DNA of 23,410 nucleotides, taken from NCBI GenBank assembly GCA_002292855.1, contig DBBY01000044.1:56304-79713 (forward strand), in the 5' to 3' direction. Origin of the DNA: Flavobacteriales bacterium UBA972 (GTDB lineage Bacteria > Bacteroidota > Bacteroidia > Flavobacteriales > Schleiferiaceae). Positions 23,378-23,410 of the stretch are shown one piece after another (position 1 is the first letter of the stretch; every line of letters starts with the position of its first letter). The position numbers and the translations under genes are program-made. A model generated the notes under the pieces. The model did not search any database. It saw only the letters and a list, made by a program, of their open reading frames with translations, and had not been told where the DNA came from.

Positions 23378-23410
23378 TTAGTGTGGTCCATGCCAAAAAC
23401 GCTCAATTTT
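23374..23410 (+). CDS. 5' end of next gene, cut by the window
   Basis: ATG 23374 overlaps the regulator's TGA by ATGA, a coupled start. Only about 12 residues are visible (MISVVHAKNAQF), too few to name a family. Its position suggests it belongs to the polysaccharide locus. Confidence 0.5.
   Translation, partial: MISVVHAKNAQF

Overview
The window reads as a chromosomal segment of a Bacteroidota bacterium, probably Flavobacteriales, with unusually GC-rich coding DNA for that group. The evidence is taxon-typical families (DUF5723-like outer-membrane protein, 7(1) septoil-knot/DUF6150 protein, UpxY-type NusG paralogue, the winged-helix regulator found beside polysaccharide loci in flavobacteria), -7 promoter boxes of the Bacteroidota form TAnnTTTG, and frequent TTG/GTG starts that overlap the preceding stop. 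The lineage is an inference from gene content. I see no mobile element, CRISPR array or phage gene.

Left part (1-3701), mixed housekeeping genes: the 5' end of a minus-strand BNR/YVTN-repeat protein; a small secreted protein built from six repeats; a DinB/YfiT-like metalloprotein; a DUF3089 alpha/beta hydrolase; a convergent small hypothetical gene; tRNA-Val(GAC) with a perfect intrinsic terminator; a stretch with two further strong hairpins; and a PlsC-type acyltransferase.

Middle (3723-8570): a large beta-rich lipoprotein translationally coupled to a DUF5723-like outer-membrane protein, then a GT4-type glycosyltransferase.

Right part (8595-22611), surface polysaccharide locus of the Wzx/Wzy type. 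In order: SLBB export protein A, Wzz-like protein A, a putative glycosyltransferase-like protein, Wzy polymerase, Wzi-like outer-membrane protein, hexapeptide acetyltransferase, Wzx flippase and GT2 rhamnosyltransferase-like enzyme. All are on the plus strand and almost all overlap or abut, as in one polycistron. A new promoter with an exact TATCTTTG box then precedes SLBB export protein B and a UpxY-like antiterminator; a second Wzz-like protein B converges from the minus strand. The likely division of labour is: glycosyltransferases and acetyltransferase build the lipid-linked unit, Wzx flips it, Wzy polymerises it, Wzz A/B set length and bridge the periplasm, SLBB A/B export it, Wzi holds it at the surface, and UpxY and the winged-helix protein regulate. 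No initiating phosphoglycosyltransferase or tyrosine kinase lies in the window. The partial gene at the right edge may continue the locus.

The points most worth a second look are the doubled SLBB/Wzz export machinery with non-lipidated SLBB proteins, the palindrome abutting the upxY start, the repeat/hairpin and start-codon puzzle in the wzz B/regulator divergent region, the hairpins behind tRNA-Val, and the knot-family repeat protein.
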